Assembly (NCBI RefSeq): GCF_008254045.1
Contig: NZ_CP042425.1
Location: forward strand, 9,004,163 to 9,068,162
DNA from: Limnoglobus roseus
GTDB taxonomy: Bacteria; Planctomycetota; Planctomycetia; Gemmatales; Gemmataceae
Length of the DNA: 64,000 nt
Direction: 5' to 3'
In this document: piece after piece, positions 1 through 7,840 of the stretch
Numbering within the stretch: the first letter of the stretch is position 1
How the letters are laid out: every line of letters starts with the position of its first letter
Position numbers and translations under genes: made by a program
Notes under the pieces: generated by a model
What the model saw: only the letters and a program-made list of their open reading frames with translations
The model's database searches: none
What the model was told of the DNA's origin: nothing

Positions 1-132
1 GTCGAAGGCGAGCGACGACTTGCCCGACCCGCTCACGCCGGTGACGACGACGAGCTTGTCGCGCGGAATCTCCACGTCGACGTTCCGCAGGTTGTTTTCC
101 CGCGCGCCGTGAATCTGGATCGTGGTTCGCAT
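1..132 (-). CDS. uvrA: UvrABC excinuclease subunit A, N-terminal 44 residues (truncated by window edge)
   Basis: Only the first 44 codons are inside the window; the gene runs off the left edge. The translation opens MRTTIQIHGARENNLRNV and reaches a Walker A P-loop, GVSGSGKSS, followed by LAFD, which is the typical start of UvrA. UvrA is the ATPase that recognises bulky DNA lesions and loads UvrB in nucleotide excision repair. The start codon lies one base after the stop codon of the upstream minus-strand gene, so the two are probably co-transcribed and translationally coupled. Divergent UvrA paralogues exist in some genomes, and the missing zinc-finger and second ATPase domains prevent a check. 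Confidence 0.9.
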   Translation of the reverse strand, partial: MRTTIQIHGARENNLRNVDVEIPRDKLVVVTGVSGSGKSSLAFD

Positions 133-133
133 G

Positions 134-1087
134 TTAACCGTCGAGGAAGTAGGCCGGTTCTTCGACCCGCTCCAGGCTGCGCTTGGTCAGCTTGAACGGG
201 GCCGAGTGTTTTTGCAGCACGCTCTTCTGTTCGAGCCATTCGCACGCCGATTCCAGGTGCCACGGGTGCAACTGCGAGAACGCGAAATGATCGCTCATCT
301 CGGATAACGGCACGACGCGGTTCTGCTTCTTGAGATAGGCGAGCAGCGGTTTCAGGTGGGCCTTGTAGTGCGCTTCGAGATACCCGTCGATCGCGTCGAG
401 GGCCGTCGCTAACACGCGCCGATTCTTCCGCTTGGCCAGCACGTCGAGATAGATCGTCTGAAACAGAGCCGGGTCGATTTCCATCGCCCGGTAGATGACG
501 TCCTGTTCCCACACCCGACCTTGTCGGATGATTTCCGTGTGTGCCACGCTGTGGGCGGCCCCGAGAATTTCTTGCGCCGCCAGTTCCAGGTCGCCCTTGA
601 TCTCCAACCGCTTCCGCGCGTGGCGAGTCGCGTGGATCGTCCACGTCGAGAACGTCAACAGTTCCCGCTCCTGGTCTTTCGTCGCGACGCTGTTGGCCTT
701 CTTGAACCAGCTCTCGATCGACGCATCCTTGCTGTAAACGATCCGGCGCTCGGCGAAGAAGTTGCACGAAAAAGCCGTCCGCGACGCCCCTTCGACCATT
801 TGCTTGAACCGGCTGCGGGGGATGACTTCGGCGTGAATGTTGATGTCGTTTTCGACCAGGATGCGGAAGATTCGCTCGCTGTTGCCGTCGCTCGGCATGC
901 GCCGGCTGACGCCGTCCGCTTCGATGATCCAGAGGCCGAGCGACTCGCGGTGCCAGATCGTTTCCGGCGACAAGCTCCCCACCTGGACAACGGCAAGCAC
1001 GTAGCGATCGTCCGCGATTCGGTCGATCAACTGCTTCATCGCGGTTTCGAATCGCGTGACTTTGGCACCGTCGTCGTCCCGGGTCAT
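134..1087 (-). CDS. Putative nucleotidyltransferase-fold protein upstream of uvrA
   Basis: This 317-residue soluble protein has no signal peptide. Residues about 30-60 read VVQVGSLSPETIWHRESLGL followed by WIIEADGV, which resembles the GS and acidic-strand pattern of minimal nucleotidyltransferase folds, but the canonical GSx(n)DxD triad is not intact, so catalysis is uncertain. The C-terminal third is helical and charged and could be a winged-helix region (about 255-300, LSEMSDHFAFSQLHPWHL). The stop codon lies one base before the uvrA start, implying one transcript. A role linked to DNA damage is only inference from position. It could equally be a conserved planctomycete protein of unrelated function. 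Confidence 0.5.
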   Translation of the reverse strand: MTRDDDGAKVTRFETAMKQLIDRIADDRYVLAVVQVGSLSPETIWHRESLGLWIIEADGVSRRMPSDGNSERIFRILVENDINIHAEVIPRSRFKQMVEGASRTAFSCNFFAERRIVYSKDASIESWFKKANSVATKDQERELLTFSTWTIHATRHARKRLEIKGDLELAAQEILGAAHSVAHTEIIRQGRVWEQDVIYRAMEIDPALFQTIYLDVLAKRKNRRVLATALDAIDGYLEAHYKAHLKPLLAYLKKQNRVVPLSEMSDHFAFSQLHPWHLESACEWLEQKSVLQKHSAPFKLTKRSLERVEEPAYFLDG

Positions 1088-1162
1088 GGGCTTGGCCTCG
1101 GCGTGAAACTGAACCGTTGGTACTGTCCTTGCTTTGCGTTGCCGGCGAGGGGGGCGACGGAT

Positions 1163-1372
1163 TCAGTCGGGCGGTAAACCGAATTCGATCACTTTGCCGT
1201 CGGCCGTAATCTTCGCGCCGCAAAGGCGCATCTCGTTTTTCACAATCCGTTCTGACCAAATGTAGATTTCGTCCTCGTCATTCTCGTCAGGTAGCACAGC
1301 ATACCGCAGTCTTTTCCCCCAGCCGTCCCGCAGACAGTATTCGGGTTCGTCGAGAAGTTTGTTACGAGTCAA
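1163..1372 (-). CDS. Small hypothetical protein, 69 aa
   Basis: A 69-residue acidic frame beginning MTRNKLLDEPEYCLRDGWGK and ending EFGLPPD. It has no membrane segment or signal peptide. The mixed composition, with D/E-rich stretches such as PDENDEDEIYIW, looks like a real small protein rather than a GC-driven shadow frame. It reads toward the nucleotidyltransferase-like gene with 75 bases between them. No family is recognised. Confidence 0.5.
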   Translation of the reverse strand: MTRNKLLDEPEYCLRDGWGKRLRYAVLPDENDEDEIYIWSERIVKNEMRLCGAKITADGKVIEFGLPPD

Positions 1373-1435
1373 TTCGTCGAAAGAGGTCGGATACCTGTGG
1401 GTGTACTTTGGATTATTCCGATAGGCGATACAGAC

Positions 1436-1570
1436 CTAGGCGAGCTTCCGGGTTTTGTTGAGAGTTTCATGCCATGTGGAGTACCGATCCGGGTCTTTCG
1501 GGAAGAAGAGATAGCCGACGAACACGAGGATCATCACGACGGCGATGCGCGCGAATTTCGTTGTCTTCAT
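1436..1570 (-). CDS. Short single-pass membrane peptide, 44 aa
   Basis: Starting at the ATG at 1570 gives MKTTKFARIAVVMILVFVGY and then a polar tail ending TWHETLNKTRKLA. Basic residues followed by one hydrophobic helix suggest a single transmembrane segment or an uncleaved signal anchor. A longer in-frame start at 1630 would read through a perfect hairpin (1587-1621), so the short start is preferred. No function is recognised. The start is immediately downstream of the hairpin, so expression may be controlled there. Confidence 0.45.
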   Translation of the reverse strand: MKTTKFARIAVVMILVFVGYLFFPKDPDRYSTWHETLNKTRKLA

Positions 1571-1586
1571 CGTCGGCTCAGAGAGA

Positions 1587-1621
1587 GAATCGGGCCAACC
1601 GTGTTTCGGTTGGCCCGATTC
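1587..1621. terminator. Perfect 14-bp inverted repeat, 7-nt loop
   Basis: The arms GAATCGGGCCAACC and GGTTGGCCCGATTC are exactly complementary around the loop GTGTTTC. There is no long T-run on either side. On the minus strand it ends 17 bases before the start of the 44-residue membrane peptide, so it may be a leader hairpin for that gene rather than a terminator. No minus-strand gene was seen immediately upstream for it to terminate. Confidence 0.5.
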
Positions 1622-1846
1622 TACGCTCACCCGCAGGACCGTTCCAGTAATTCCGCCACACCCTACGTCAACTCGACCAACACACGCGACGGCCGACAGT
1701 ATCGCAGACCCATCCCGCCGCTCAAACTGTGGTCACAGTTACTTCAGCCTCGATTATTTTTCATTTTCCGTGGAGATTTGGCCGGGCCGTCCGTTTCCCC
1801 TGTCGAACTCGGTTTCGCCTGCTCTCCAATCTTTGAGGCTACTGTG

Positions 1847-4684
1847 ATGTTGCGCGAAATGTACCAAGCCCTTCTCCGGGGTGCTCGCCGGCGACAGAGG
1901 AAGGCGAAGAAGGCCGTGACGGCCCCGACCAGCCGGTTCATCCCGTCGCTGGTGGGCCTGGAGGCCCGCGAGGTGCCAGCGGTGGTGGCGACGTTCACCC
2001 CGAGTGCGGGCGTGCTGTCGGTGTTCGGGGACAACCTCGACAACACGATCACCGTGAGCCGCAACGCGGCCGGGACGATCCTGGTGAACGGCGGGGCCGT
2101 GAACGTCGTCGGCGGCACGCCGACGGTCGCGAACACGGCCCAGATTCAAGTCTTCGGCCAGGGCGGCAACGACGTCATCACGCTGAGCGAGACGAATGGT
2201 GCCCTCCCGAAAGCGAATCTGTTCGGCGGGGCCGGCAACGACGTGCTGACCGGCGGCAGCGGCAACGACCTGCTGTTCGGCCAGGCCGGCAACGACACGC
2301 TCCTCGGCAAGGGCGGGTTCGACTTCCTGTTCGGCGGCACCGAGAATGACACGCTCACTGGTGGCGACGCCGACGACCAGGTGTTCGGCGAGGCCGGCGA
2401 TGACCGCCTGATCTGGAACCCCGGCGACGACACCGACCTGAACGAAGGCGGGGCCGGCACCGACACCGTCGAGGTCAACGGCGGCAACGGGGCCGAGGCG
2501 TTCACCGTGACGGCCAACGGCACGCGGGTCCGGTTCGACCGCGTCAACCCGGCCCCGTTCTCGCTCGACATCGGCACGAGTGAGAAGCTCGTCGTCAACG
2601 CCAACGGCGGGGACGACACGTTCTCCGCGACCGGCAACCTGGCCGCGCTCATCTCGATCACCGTGGACGGCGGGACGGGCAACGACACGATCCTCGGCGG
2701 CAACGGCGCCGACACCCTGCTCGGCGGCGACGGCAACGACTTCATCGACGGCCAACAAGGGAACGACGTGGCCCGGCTCGGGGCCGGCGACGACGTGTTC
2801 CAGTGGGACCCGGGCGACGGCAGCGACGTGGTCGAAGGCCAGGACGGGACCGACCGACTCGTGTTCAACGGCAGCGCGGCGAACGAAATCTTCAACGTGT
2901 CGGCCAACGGCGGGCGGGTGCGGTTCACCCGCAACGTGGCCAACATCGTGATGGACCTCAACGACGTCGAAACGCTCGACCTGAACACGCTCGGCGGGGT
3001 CGATTCGACGACGGTCGGCGACCTGAGCGGGACCGATCTCGTGCGGGTCAACGTCAACCAGTCCGGCACCATCGGCGGCGTCGTCGGCGACGCCGCGGCC
3101 GACACGGTGGTCGTGACCGGCACCAACGGCAACGACATCATCGACGTATTCGGGGCCGGCACGTCCTACTCCGTCGTCGGCCTACCGGCGGTGGTGAACG
3201 TGACCGGGTCCGAGGGGGCGAACGACGTGCTCGTCGTGAACGCGCTCGGTGGCAACGACGGGGTGACGGCCACGACAATGCCAGCCGGGGTTGTGAAACT
3301 CACGATCGACGGCGGGGCGGGCAACGACACGCTCCTCGGCAGCCAGGGGGCCGACACGTTCTTCGGCGGCGACGGCAACGACTTCGTGTTCGGCGACAAC
3401 GGCAACGACGTGGCCTTCCTGGGGGCCGGCGACGACGTGTTCCAGTGGAACCCCGGCGACGGCAGCGACACCGTCGAGGGCCAGGCCGGCACCGACTCGC
3501 TGCTGTTCTTCGGGGCGAACGTCAACGAGAACATCAACATCGTCGCGAACGGCGGCCGGGTGCTGTTCACCCGCGACGTGGCCAACGTCACGATGGACCT
3601 GGACGACACCGAGCGGATCGAGTTCCGGGCGCTCGGTGGGGCGGACAACATCGTGGTCGGCGACCTGTCCGGCACCGACGTAAAGAATGTCGAACTCGAC
3701 CTCCGCGGGCCGAACGGCGGCGGCGACGGGGCGGCCGACACGGTGACGGTCAACGGCACGCAGGGGGCCGACACGTTCGGGGCGGCCGGCGACTCGGGCG
3801 GCGTGACGGTGTTCGGCCTGACGGCCCGCGTCAGCATCTTCCAGCAGGAAGCCGCGAACGACCGGCTGACGCTCAACGGGCAAGGCGGCGACGACGTCAT
3901 CAACAGCCAGTCGCTCCGGGCCGACAGCATTCAACTCGCGGTCAACGGCGGCCTCGGCAACGACCTCATCATCGGCAGCGAGGGGAACGACGTTGTCAAC
4001 GGCGGCGACGGCAACGACGTGGCCCTGTTGGGTGCCGGCGACGACGTGTTCGTGTGGAACCCCGGCGACGACAACGACACGCTCGAAGGCCAGGCCGGGT
4101 TCGACACGATGGTCTTCAACGGAGCCAACGTGTCCGAGAACATCGACATCTCGGCCAACGGCGGCCGGACGCGGTTCTTCCGCAACGTCGCCAACGTGAC
4201 GATGGACCTGAACGATGTGGAGGGCATCACCTTCAACGCCCTCGGCGGGGCCGACACGATCGTGGTGAACGACCTGTCCGGCACCGACGTGACGGCGGTG
4301 AACCTGAACCTCGGCCCGGCCGACGGTCAGGCGGACAACGTGATCTTGAACGGCACGAGCGGGGCGGACGTGATCCAGGCGTTCGGCACCGCCGCCGGCG
4401 TGAGCGTCTTCGGCCTCGCGGCGACGATCAACGTCACCGGGGCAGAGGCGGCGAACGACCGGCTGACGGTCAACGCCCTGGCCGGCGACGACGTGGTGGA
4501 GGCGTCGGGTTTGGCCGCGGGGTCGATCCAATTGACGGCCAACGGCGGCGACGGCGACGACGTCCTGCTGGGCGGGGCCGGCAACGACGTCCTGCTGGGC
4601 GGGGCCGGCGACGACGTGCTCATCGGCGGACCGGGCTTCGACGTCCTCGACGGCGGCCCCGGCGACAACGTCGTGATTCAGTAA
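1847..4684 (+). CDS. Large RTX-like calcium-binding repeat protein, exported
   Basis: A 945-residue protein with an ATG at 1847 preceded by GAGG at 8 bases. The basic N-terminus leads to PSLVGLEAREVPA (residues 33-45), the motif found near the start of many planctomycete exported proteins. Glycine/aspartate nonapeptide repeats of RTX type follow (GGAGNDVLTGGSGNDLLFG and similar). They alternate with longer modules whose core is GDDVFQWNPGDGSD, then EGQxGxD, then ANGGRVxFxR, VANVxMDL and DLSGTD. Module cores lie near nucleotides 2395, 2785, 3430 and 4040, about 610-640 bases apart for the last three. The C-terminus returns to RTX repeats (LLGGAGDDVLIGGPGFDVL). RTX repeats normally form Ca2+-binding parallel beta rolls in secreted or surface proteins. 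No catalytic domain is seen, so a surface or adhesion role is inferred. Confidence 0.85.
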   Translation: MLREMYQALLRGARRRQRKAKKAVTAPTSRFIPSLVGLEAREVPAVVATFTPSAGVLSVFGDNLDNTITVSRNAAGTILVNGGAVNVVGGTPTVANTAQIQVFGQGGNDVITLSETNGALPKANLFGGAGNDVLTGGSGNDLLFGQAGNDTLLGKGGFDFLFGGTENDTLTGGDADDQVFGEAGDDRLIWNPGDDTDLNEGGAGTDTVEVNGGNGAEAFTVTANGTRVRFDRVNPAPFSLDIGTSEKLVVNANGGDDTFSATGNLAALISITVDGGTGNDTILGGNGADTLLGGDGNDFIDGQQGNDVARLGAGDDVFQWDPGDGSDVVEGQDGTDRLVFNGSAANEIFNVSANGGRVRFTRNVANIVMDLNDVETLDLNTLGGVDSTTVGDLSGTDLVRVNVNQSGTIGGVVGDAAADTVVVTGTNGNDIIDVFGAGTSYSVVGLPAVVNVTGSEGANDVLVVNALGGNDGVTATTMPAGVVKLTIDGGAGNDTLLGSQGADTFFGGDGNDFVFGDNGNDVAFLGAGDDVFQWNPGDGSDTVEGQAGTDSLLFFGANVNENINIVANGGRVLFTRDVANVTMDLDDTERIEFRALGGADNIVVGDLSGTDVKNVELDLRGPNGGGDGAADTVTVNGTQGADTFGAAGDSGGVTVFGLTARVSIFQQEAANDRLTLNGQGGDDVINSQSLRADSIQLAVNGGLGNDLIIGSEGNDVVNGGDGNDVALLGAGDDVFVWNPGDDNDTLEGQAGFDTMVFNGANVSENIDISANGGRTRFFRNVANVTMDLNDVEGITFNALGGADTIVVNDLSGTDVTAVNLNLGPADGQADNVILNGTSGADVIQAFGTAAGVSVFGLAATINVTGAEAANDRLTVNALAGDDVVEASGLAAGSIQLTANGGDGDDVLLGGAGNDVLLGGAGDDVLIGGPGFDVLDGGPGDNVVIQ

Positions 4685-4704
4685 CTTTCCCGCCTCGGCG
4701 GGCC

Positions 4705-4727
4705 GGCCGGTGCGGATCGCACCGGCC
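4705..4727 (+). terminator. GC-rich hairpin after the RTX-like gene
   Basis: Arms GGCCGGTGCG and CGCACCGGCC are perfectly complementary (10 bp) around a 3-base loop, 20 bases after the stop codon. The downstream sequence has no clear T-run, so it may act as a 3-prime-end stabiliser or a factor-dependent terminator. Confidence 0.5.
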
Positions 4728-4791
4728 GTCTCCATTTCTCCACGGGCGGCATATCATGATCTCCGGATTCCGACGTCACAGGTGTCGCACG

Positions 4792-5373
4792 ATGACCCAG
4801 GACACGGTGGAAATTCCGGACGACGAACTGGCCGCCACGCTCGCCACCCGCGGCGAATCGGCTCAGGCCCGAACGCGGGCCGAGGCCGCCTTCCGCACTC
4901 TGTACGACCGCCACGCCAAGCGGTTGCTCGCGTTCCTCGGCGGGCGGGTGAACGCGGCCGCCCTCGACGACGTGCACCAGGACGTGTGGGCCAAAGTGTG
5001 GCAGGCGGTGCCCACTCGGTACCACGGCGGGAACTTCCGCGCCTGGGTCCACCAGGTGGCCCGCAACGTGGTCATCGACCACGGCCGCAAGCGGGGGTTC
5101 GCACCGCTCACCGAAGGTGAGAACGTCGTCGATCACCGGCAGGCCGACGACGCGACGGCGGTCGAAGCCGAGCGGCGAGCGGCACTCGCCAAGTGCCTTC
5201 AGAAGTTGGAGCGGGCCAACGCCGCGGTGGCCGATTTGGTCCGCAGCCGCGTCGCCGGCGAGAGCTACGATTCATACTGCACCCGGACGGGCATGCCATC
5301 GGACAAGGCGTACCGGGCGTTCCACCAGGCCAAGGCCCAACTCCAGGCGTGCGTGGAGGGCATCTCGCCGTGA
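4792..5373 (+). CDS. ECF-type RNA polymerase sigma factor
   Basis: A 193-residue protein from the ATG at 4792; an upstream in-frame ATG at 4756 would add 12 residues, and no strong ribosome binding site decides between them. Region 2 is clear: FRTLYDRHAKRLLAFLGG, then LDDVHQDVWAKVWQ, then FRAWVHQVARNVVIDHGRK. Region 4 is weaker, near residues 130-190 (LEKLxxxNAAVADLVRSRVAGES, then SYCTRTGMPSDKAYRAFHQ). ECF factors direct polymerase to stress or envelope promoters. The next gene starts inside its stop codon (GTGA overlap) and encodes a membrane protein, an arrangement typical of a sigma factor and its regulator. The RTX-like gene lies just upstream and is a plausible target or operon mate. Confidence 0.85.
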   Translation: MTQDTVEIPDDELAATLATRGESAQARTRAEAAFRTLYDRHAKRLLAFLGGRVNAAALDDVHQDVWAKVWQAVPTRYHGGNFRAWVHQVARNVVIDHGRKRGFAPLTEGENVVDHRQADDATAVEAERRAALAKCLQKLERANAAVADLVRSRVAGESYDSYCTRTGMPSDKAYRAFHQAKAQLQACVEGISP

Positions 5374-6296
5374 CGCTCTTCGCCCTGACCATCCCGGACG
5401 ACCCGGCCGACCTGCCCGGCTGGCTCGAAGACCGCCTGATGGCCCCGGACTTCGCCGCGTTCGCAGCAGAACTGCGGGCTGTGTTCCCAGGCGCACCAGC
5501 TTCCGACGTGCCCCGCCACCTCCTCGACCGGTGGCTACCGGTCGCGTTAACCGACGGCCTCGACCCGTTGCCGCCGGACGTGTTGAGCCAATTGTTGCAG
5601 TACCCGGCCGTGCTCGCCGCGTTTCAGGAGAGGATCGCCACCGACGGCGGCGAGTATTGGGACGACGTGCTGGCTCGCTCGACCGGCCTCGATCAAGCAT
5701 TCTCGGAGGGCAAACAAGCTCTCGCGGGCATCCTCGCGGCGGACGTCTCGTCGATCGTGAAGGTGAGCCGCCCAGTGGTTCCGTCCGAGGCGGCGAAGCG
5801 ATCGACCGGTCGCGGGACCAAAATTTGGGCGGCGACCGCCACCGGTATCGCCGCATGCCTGGCCTTGGCGGTCGGCTACCTGTCCTTCCGCGAGCCGGAC
5901 GAGCCACCGATTCAGAAGAGTCAGATCGCGTGGGGATGGGGGAAGCCCAGCGGCCTGGCGACCGACCAGACCAATCCGAGGGACTACCTCACCAAACTGG
6001 CGGCCAACGCCGAGGAGTGGCATCAGTACCGTCCGACCGATGTGGTTGGCGTGGGCACGCGGGTCGCGGAGTTGCGGATCGGGTGCACGCGGCTCATGCA
6101 CTCGGCCTACGGCCCGCTCGCCGCGGCCGACAAGGCTTGGCTGCTCGACCACTGCCGGTCGTGGGCCAAGGCACTCGACGCGCACCAGCAATCGCTCGAC
6201 GCCGGGGCCGACCCGCAACAGGTGCGGGCGGCCGTGGACGAAACAATCCAGTCCATCGTCAACACCCTCCGAGAGAAGGCGGCCGGACTCGGCTGA
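5370..6296 (+). CDS. Single-pass membrane protein, putative partner of the ECF sigma factor
   Basis: A 308-residue protein with a GTG start at 5370 that overlaps the sigma stop codon by four bases, implying translational coupling. Residues 1-145 are a soluble, probably cytoplasmic region (MTLFALTIPDDPADLPGWLE). One transmembrane helix follows at about 152-170 (IWAATATGIAACLALAVGYL), then a C-terminal helical domain of about 135 residues on the other side. This topology fits an anti-sigma or sigma-regulating membrane protein, but no zinc-binding HxxxCxxC anti-sigma motif was found. The function is inferred from position and topology. Confidence 0.65.
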   Translation: MTLFALTIPDDPADLPGWLEDRLMAPDFAAFAAELRAVFPGAPASDVPRHLLDRWLPVALTDGLDPLPPDVLSQLLQYPAVLAAFQERIATDGGEYWDDVLARSTGLDQAFSEGKQALAGILAADVSSIVKVSRPVVPSEAAKRSTGRGTKIWAATATGIAACLALAVGYLSFREPDEPPIQKSQIAWGWGKPSGLATDQTNPRDYLTKLAANAEEWHQYRPTDVVGVGTRVAELRIGCTRLMHSAYGPLAAADKAWLLDHCRSWAKALDAHQQSLDAGADPQQVRAAVDETIQSIVNTLREKAAGLG

Positions 6297-6388
6297 TTGA
6301 GATCGGCCATCGGTCCCGTGACGGCCTGGCCAAGAACATCGCGGCACATACCCGGCCGAAGATCACCACTGGGTCCGGGTTCCGGAAA

Positions 6389-7840
6389 TCATGTGAGAAT
6401 GTCCTTGACGACTCGGGCCGGCCGGCCGTCGGTCAGCCGTTGGGCCTTCCCGCCGTGGTGGTAGACGAGCTTGTCGTGGTCTAGGCCGAGCAGGTGCAAG
6501 AGCGTCGCCTGGAAGTCGTTCGGCGTGACGATGTTCTCGGCCGCCTTGTGGCCGAACTCGTCGGTCGAACCGTAGGTCATGCCGGCCTTGATGCCGCCGC
6601 CGGCCAGCCAGCAGGTGAACCCCTGGCCGTTGTGGTCGCGGCCGGCCTTGTCGTTCAGTTCGCCCTCGCACACCGGCAGCCGGCCGATCTCGCCGCCCCA
6701 GTGGACGATCGTCGTGTCGAGGAGGCCGCGCTGCTTCAGGTCGGTCACGAGGGCCGCAGCCGGCTGGTCGGTCCGCTTGCAGATCGCCGGGAGGGTGCTG
6801 CGAAGAGAGTTGTGGTTGTCCCACGGCTGCCCGCCGAGGAACAGTTGCACGAAGCGGACGCCGCGCTCGACCAGCCGCCGGGCGATCAGGCACCGCGTGC
6901 CGTACTCGCGGGTTTCCGGCTTGTCCAACCCGTACAGCGCCTTCACCTTCTCCGGCTCCTTCGACACGTCGAGGGCCTCTTTCGCCGCCGTCTGCATCGA
7001 CGCGGCGAGTTCGTAACTGGCGATGCGGGCTTCCAGGTCGGCCTCGCCGGGGCGGGCGGCCAAATGGCGGCGGTTCAGTTCTGCGAGCAAGTCGAGGTTC
7101 TGCCGCTGCGTCGTGCCGTCCACGTCCGGCGGCGGGTCGAGGTTGAGGATACGCGGCTCCTTCGGCCGCAGCACAGTCCCCTGGTACAGCGGCGGCAGGA
7201 AGCCGCACGACCAGTTGTTGGCCGCGTCCACCGGCGGGCCGCCGGGGTCGGACAACACCATGTACGCAGGCAGGTTCTGGGCCTCGGTGCCCAACCCGTA
7301 CACGACCCAACTGCCCATCGTCGGCCGGCCGGTCACCCCGGCGATGCCGCCGTGGTGGTAGCGGATCGACACCTCGTGGCCGTTGAACCCGGTGTGCATC
7401 GACCGGACAACGCAGATGTCGTCCACGATGCCGGCGGTGTGCGGGAGCAGTTCCGACACGTCCGTGCCGGATTTGCCGTGCTTGGCGAACTTCCACGGGC
7501 TGCCGAACAGCTTCTTGCTCGCCCGGTTGACGAAGCTGAAGTGGATGTCCCCCTGGTAGTCCTTGCCGCTGTGCTTCGTCAGTTCCGGCTTCGGGTCGAA
7601 CAGATCGACGTGGCTCGGCCCGCCGTGCATGAACAGCGAGATCATCGCCTTCGCCTTCGGGGCGAAGTGCGGCTTGCGGGCGAGCAGGCTCGCGGTCGGG
7701 TTCTCGCCCGGCTTGCTCGGCCCCTCGCCGGCGAGCAGGCCGTCCCGCTGGAGCAGGTGCGCGAGGGCGAAGAAGCCGACGCCGCCGGCGGTGTGTGACA
7801 GGAAGCCGCGGCGGGTCGGGGGCACGGGGTTAATCGACAT
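6389..7840 (-). CDS. DUF1501 family protein, Tat-exported
   Basis: A 483-residue protein starting MSINPVPPTRRGFLSHTAGG, a twin-arginine signal. The body carries features of DUF1501, a sulfatase-like alkaline-phosphatase-fold family abundant in Planctomycetes: MISLFMHGGPSHVDLFDPKP near the N-terminus, NGHEVSIRYHHGG in the middle, VHWGGEIGRLPVCEG and GRDHNGQGFTCWLAGGG toward the end, closing with LHLLGLDHDKLVYHHGGKAQ. The start overlaps the end of the upstream DUF1549/DUF1553 gene by 11 bases. That pair recurs across the phylum and is thought to act at the periplasmic face, possibly on sulfated or complex polysaccharides. The exact substrate is unknown. Confidence 0.9.
   Translation of the reverse strand: MSINPVPPTRRGFLSHTAGGVGFFALAHLLQRDGLLAGEGPSKPGENPTASLLARKPHFAPKAKAMISLFMHGGPSHVDLFDPKPELTKHSGKDYQGDIHFSFVNRASKKLFGSPWKFAKHGKSGTDVSELLPHTAGIVDDICVVRSMHTGFNGHEVSIRYHHGGIAGVTGRPTMGSWVVYGLGTEAQNLPAYMVLSDPGGPPVDAANNWSCGFLPPLYQGTVLRPKEPRILNLDPPPDVDGTTQRQNLDLLAELNRRHLAARPGEADLEARIASYELAASMQTAAKEALDVSKEPEKVKALYGLDKPETREYGTRCLIARRLVERGVRFVQLFLGGQPWDNHNSLRSTLPAICKRTDQPAAALVTDLKQRGLLDTTIVHWGGEIGRLPVCEGELNDKAGRDHNGQGFTCWLAGGGIKAGMTYGSTDEFGHKAAENIVTPNDFQATLLHLLGLDHDKLVYHHGGKAQRLTDGRPARVVKDILT

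Noticed and set aside
2803..4780. Alternative plus-strand frame through the RTX-like gene that runs into the sigma gene
   Set aside because: Arginine-rich low-complexity translation caused by the repeats; only its final part, from 4792, is the real sigma factor.
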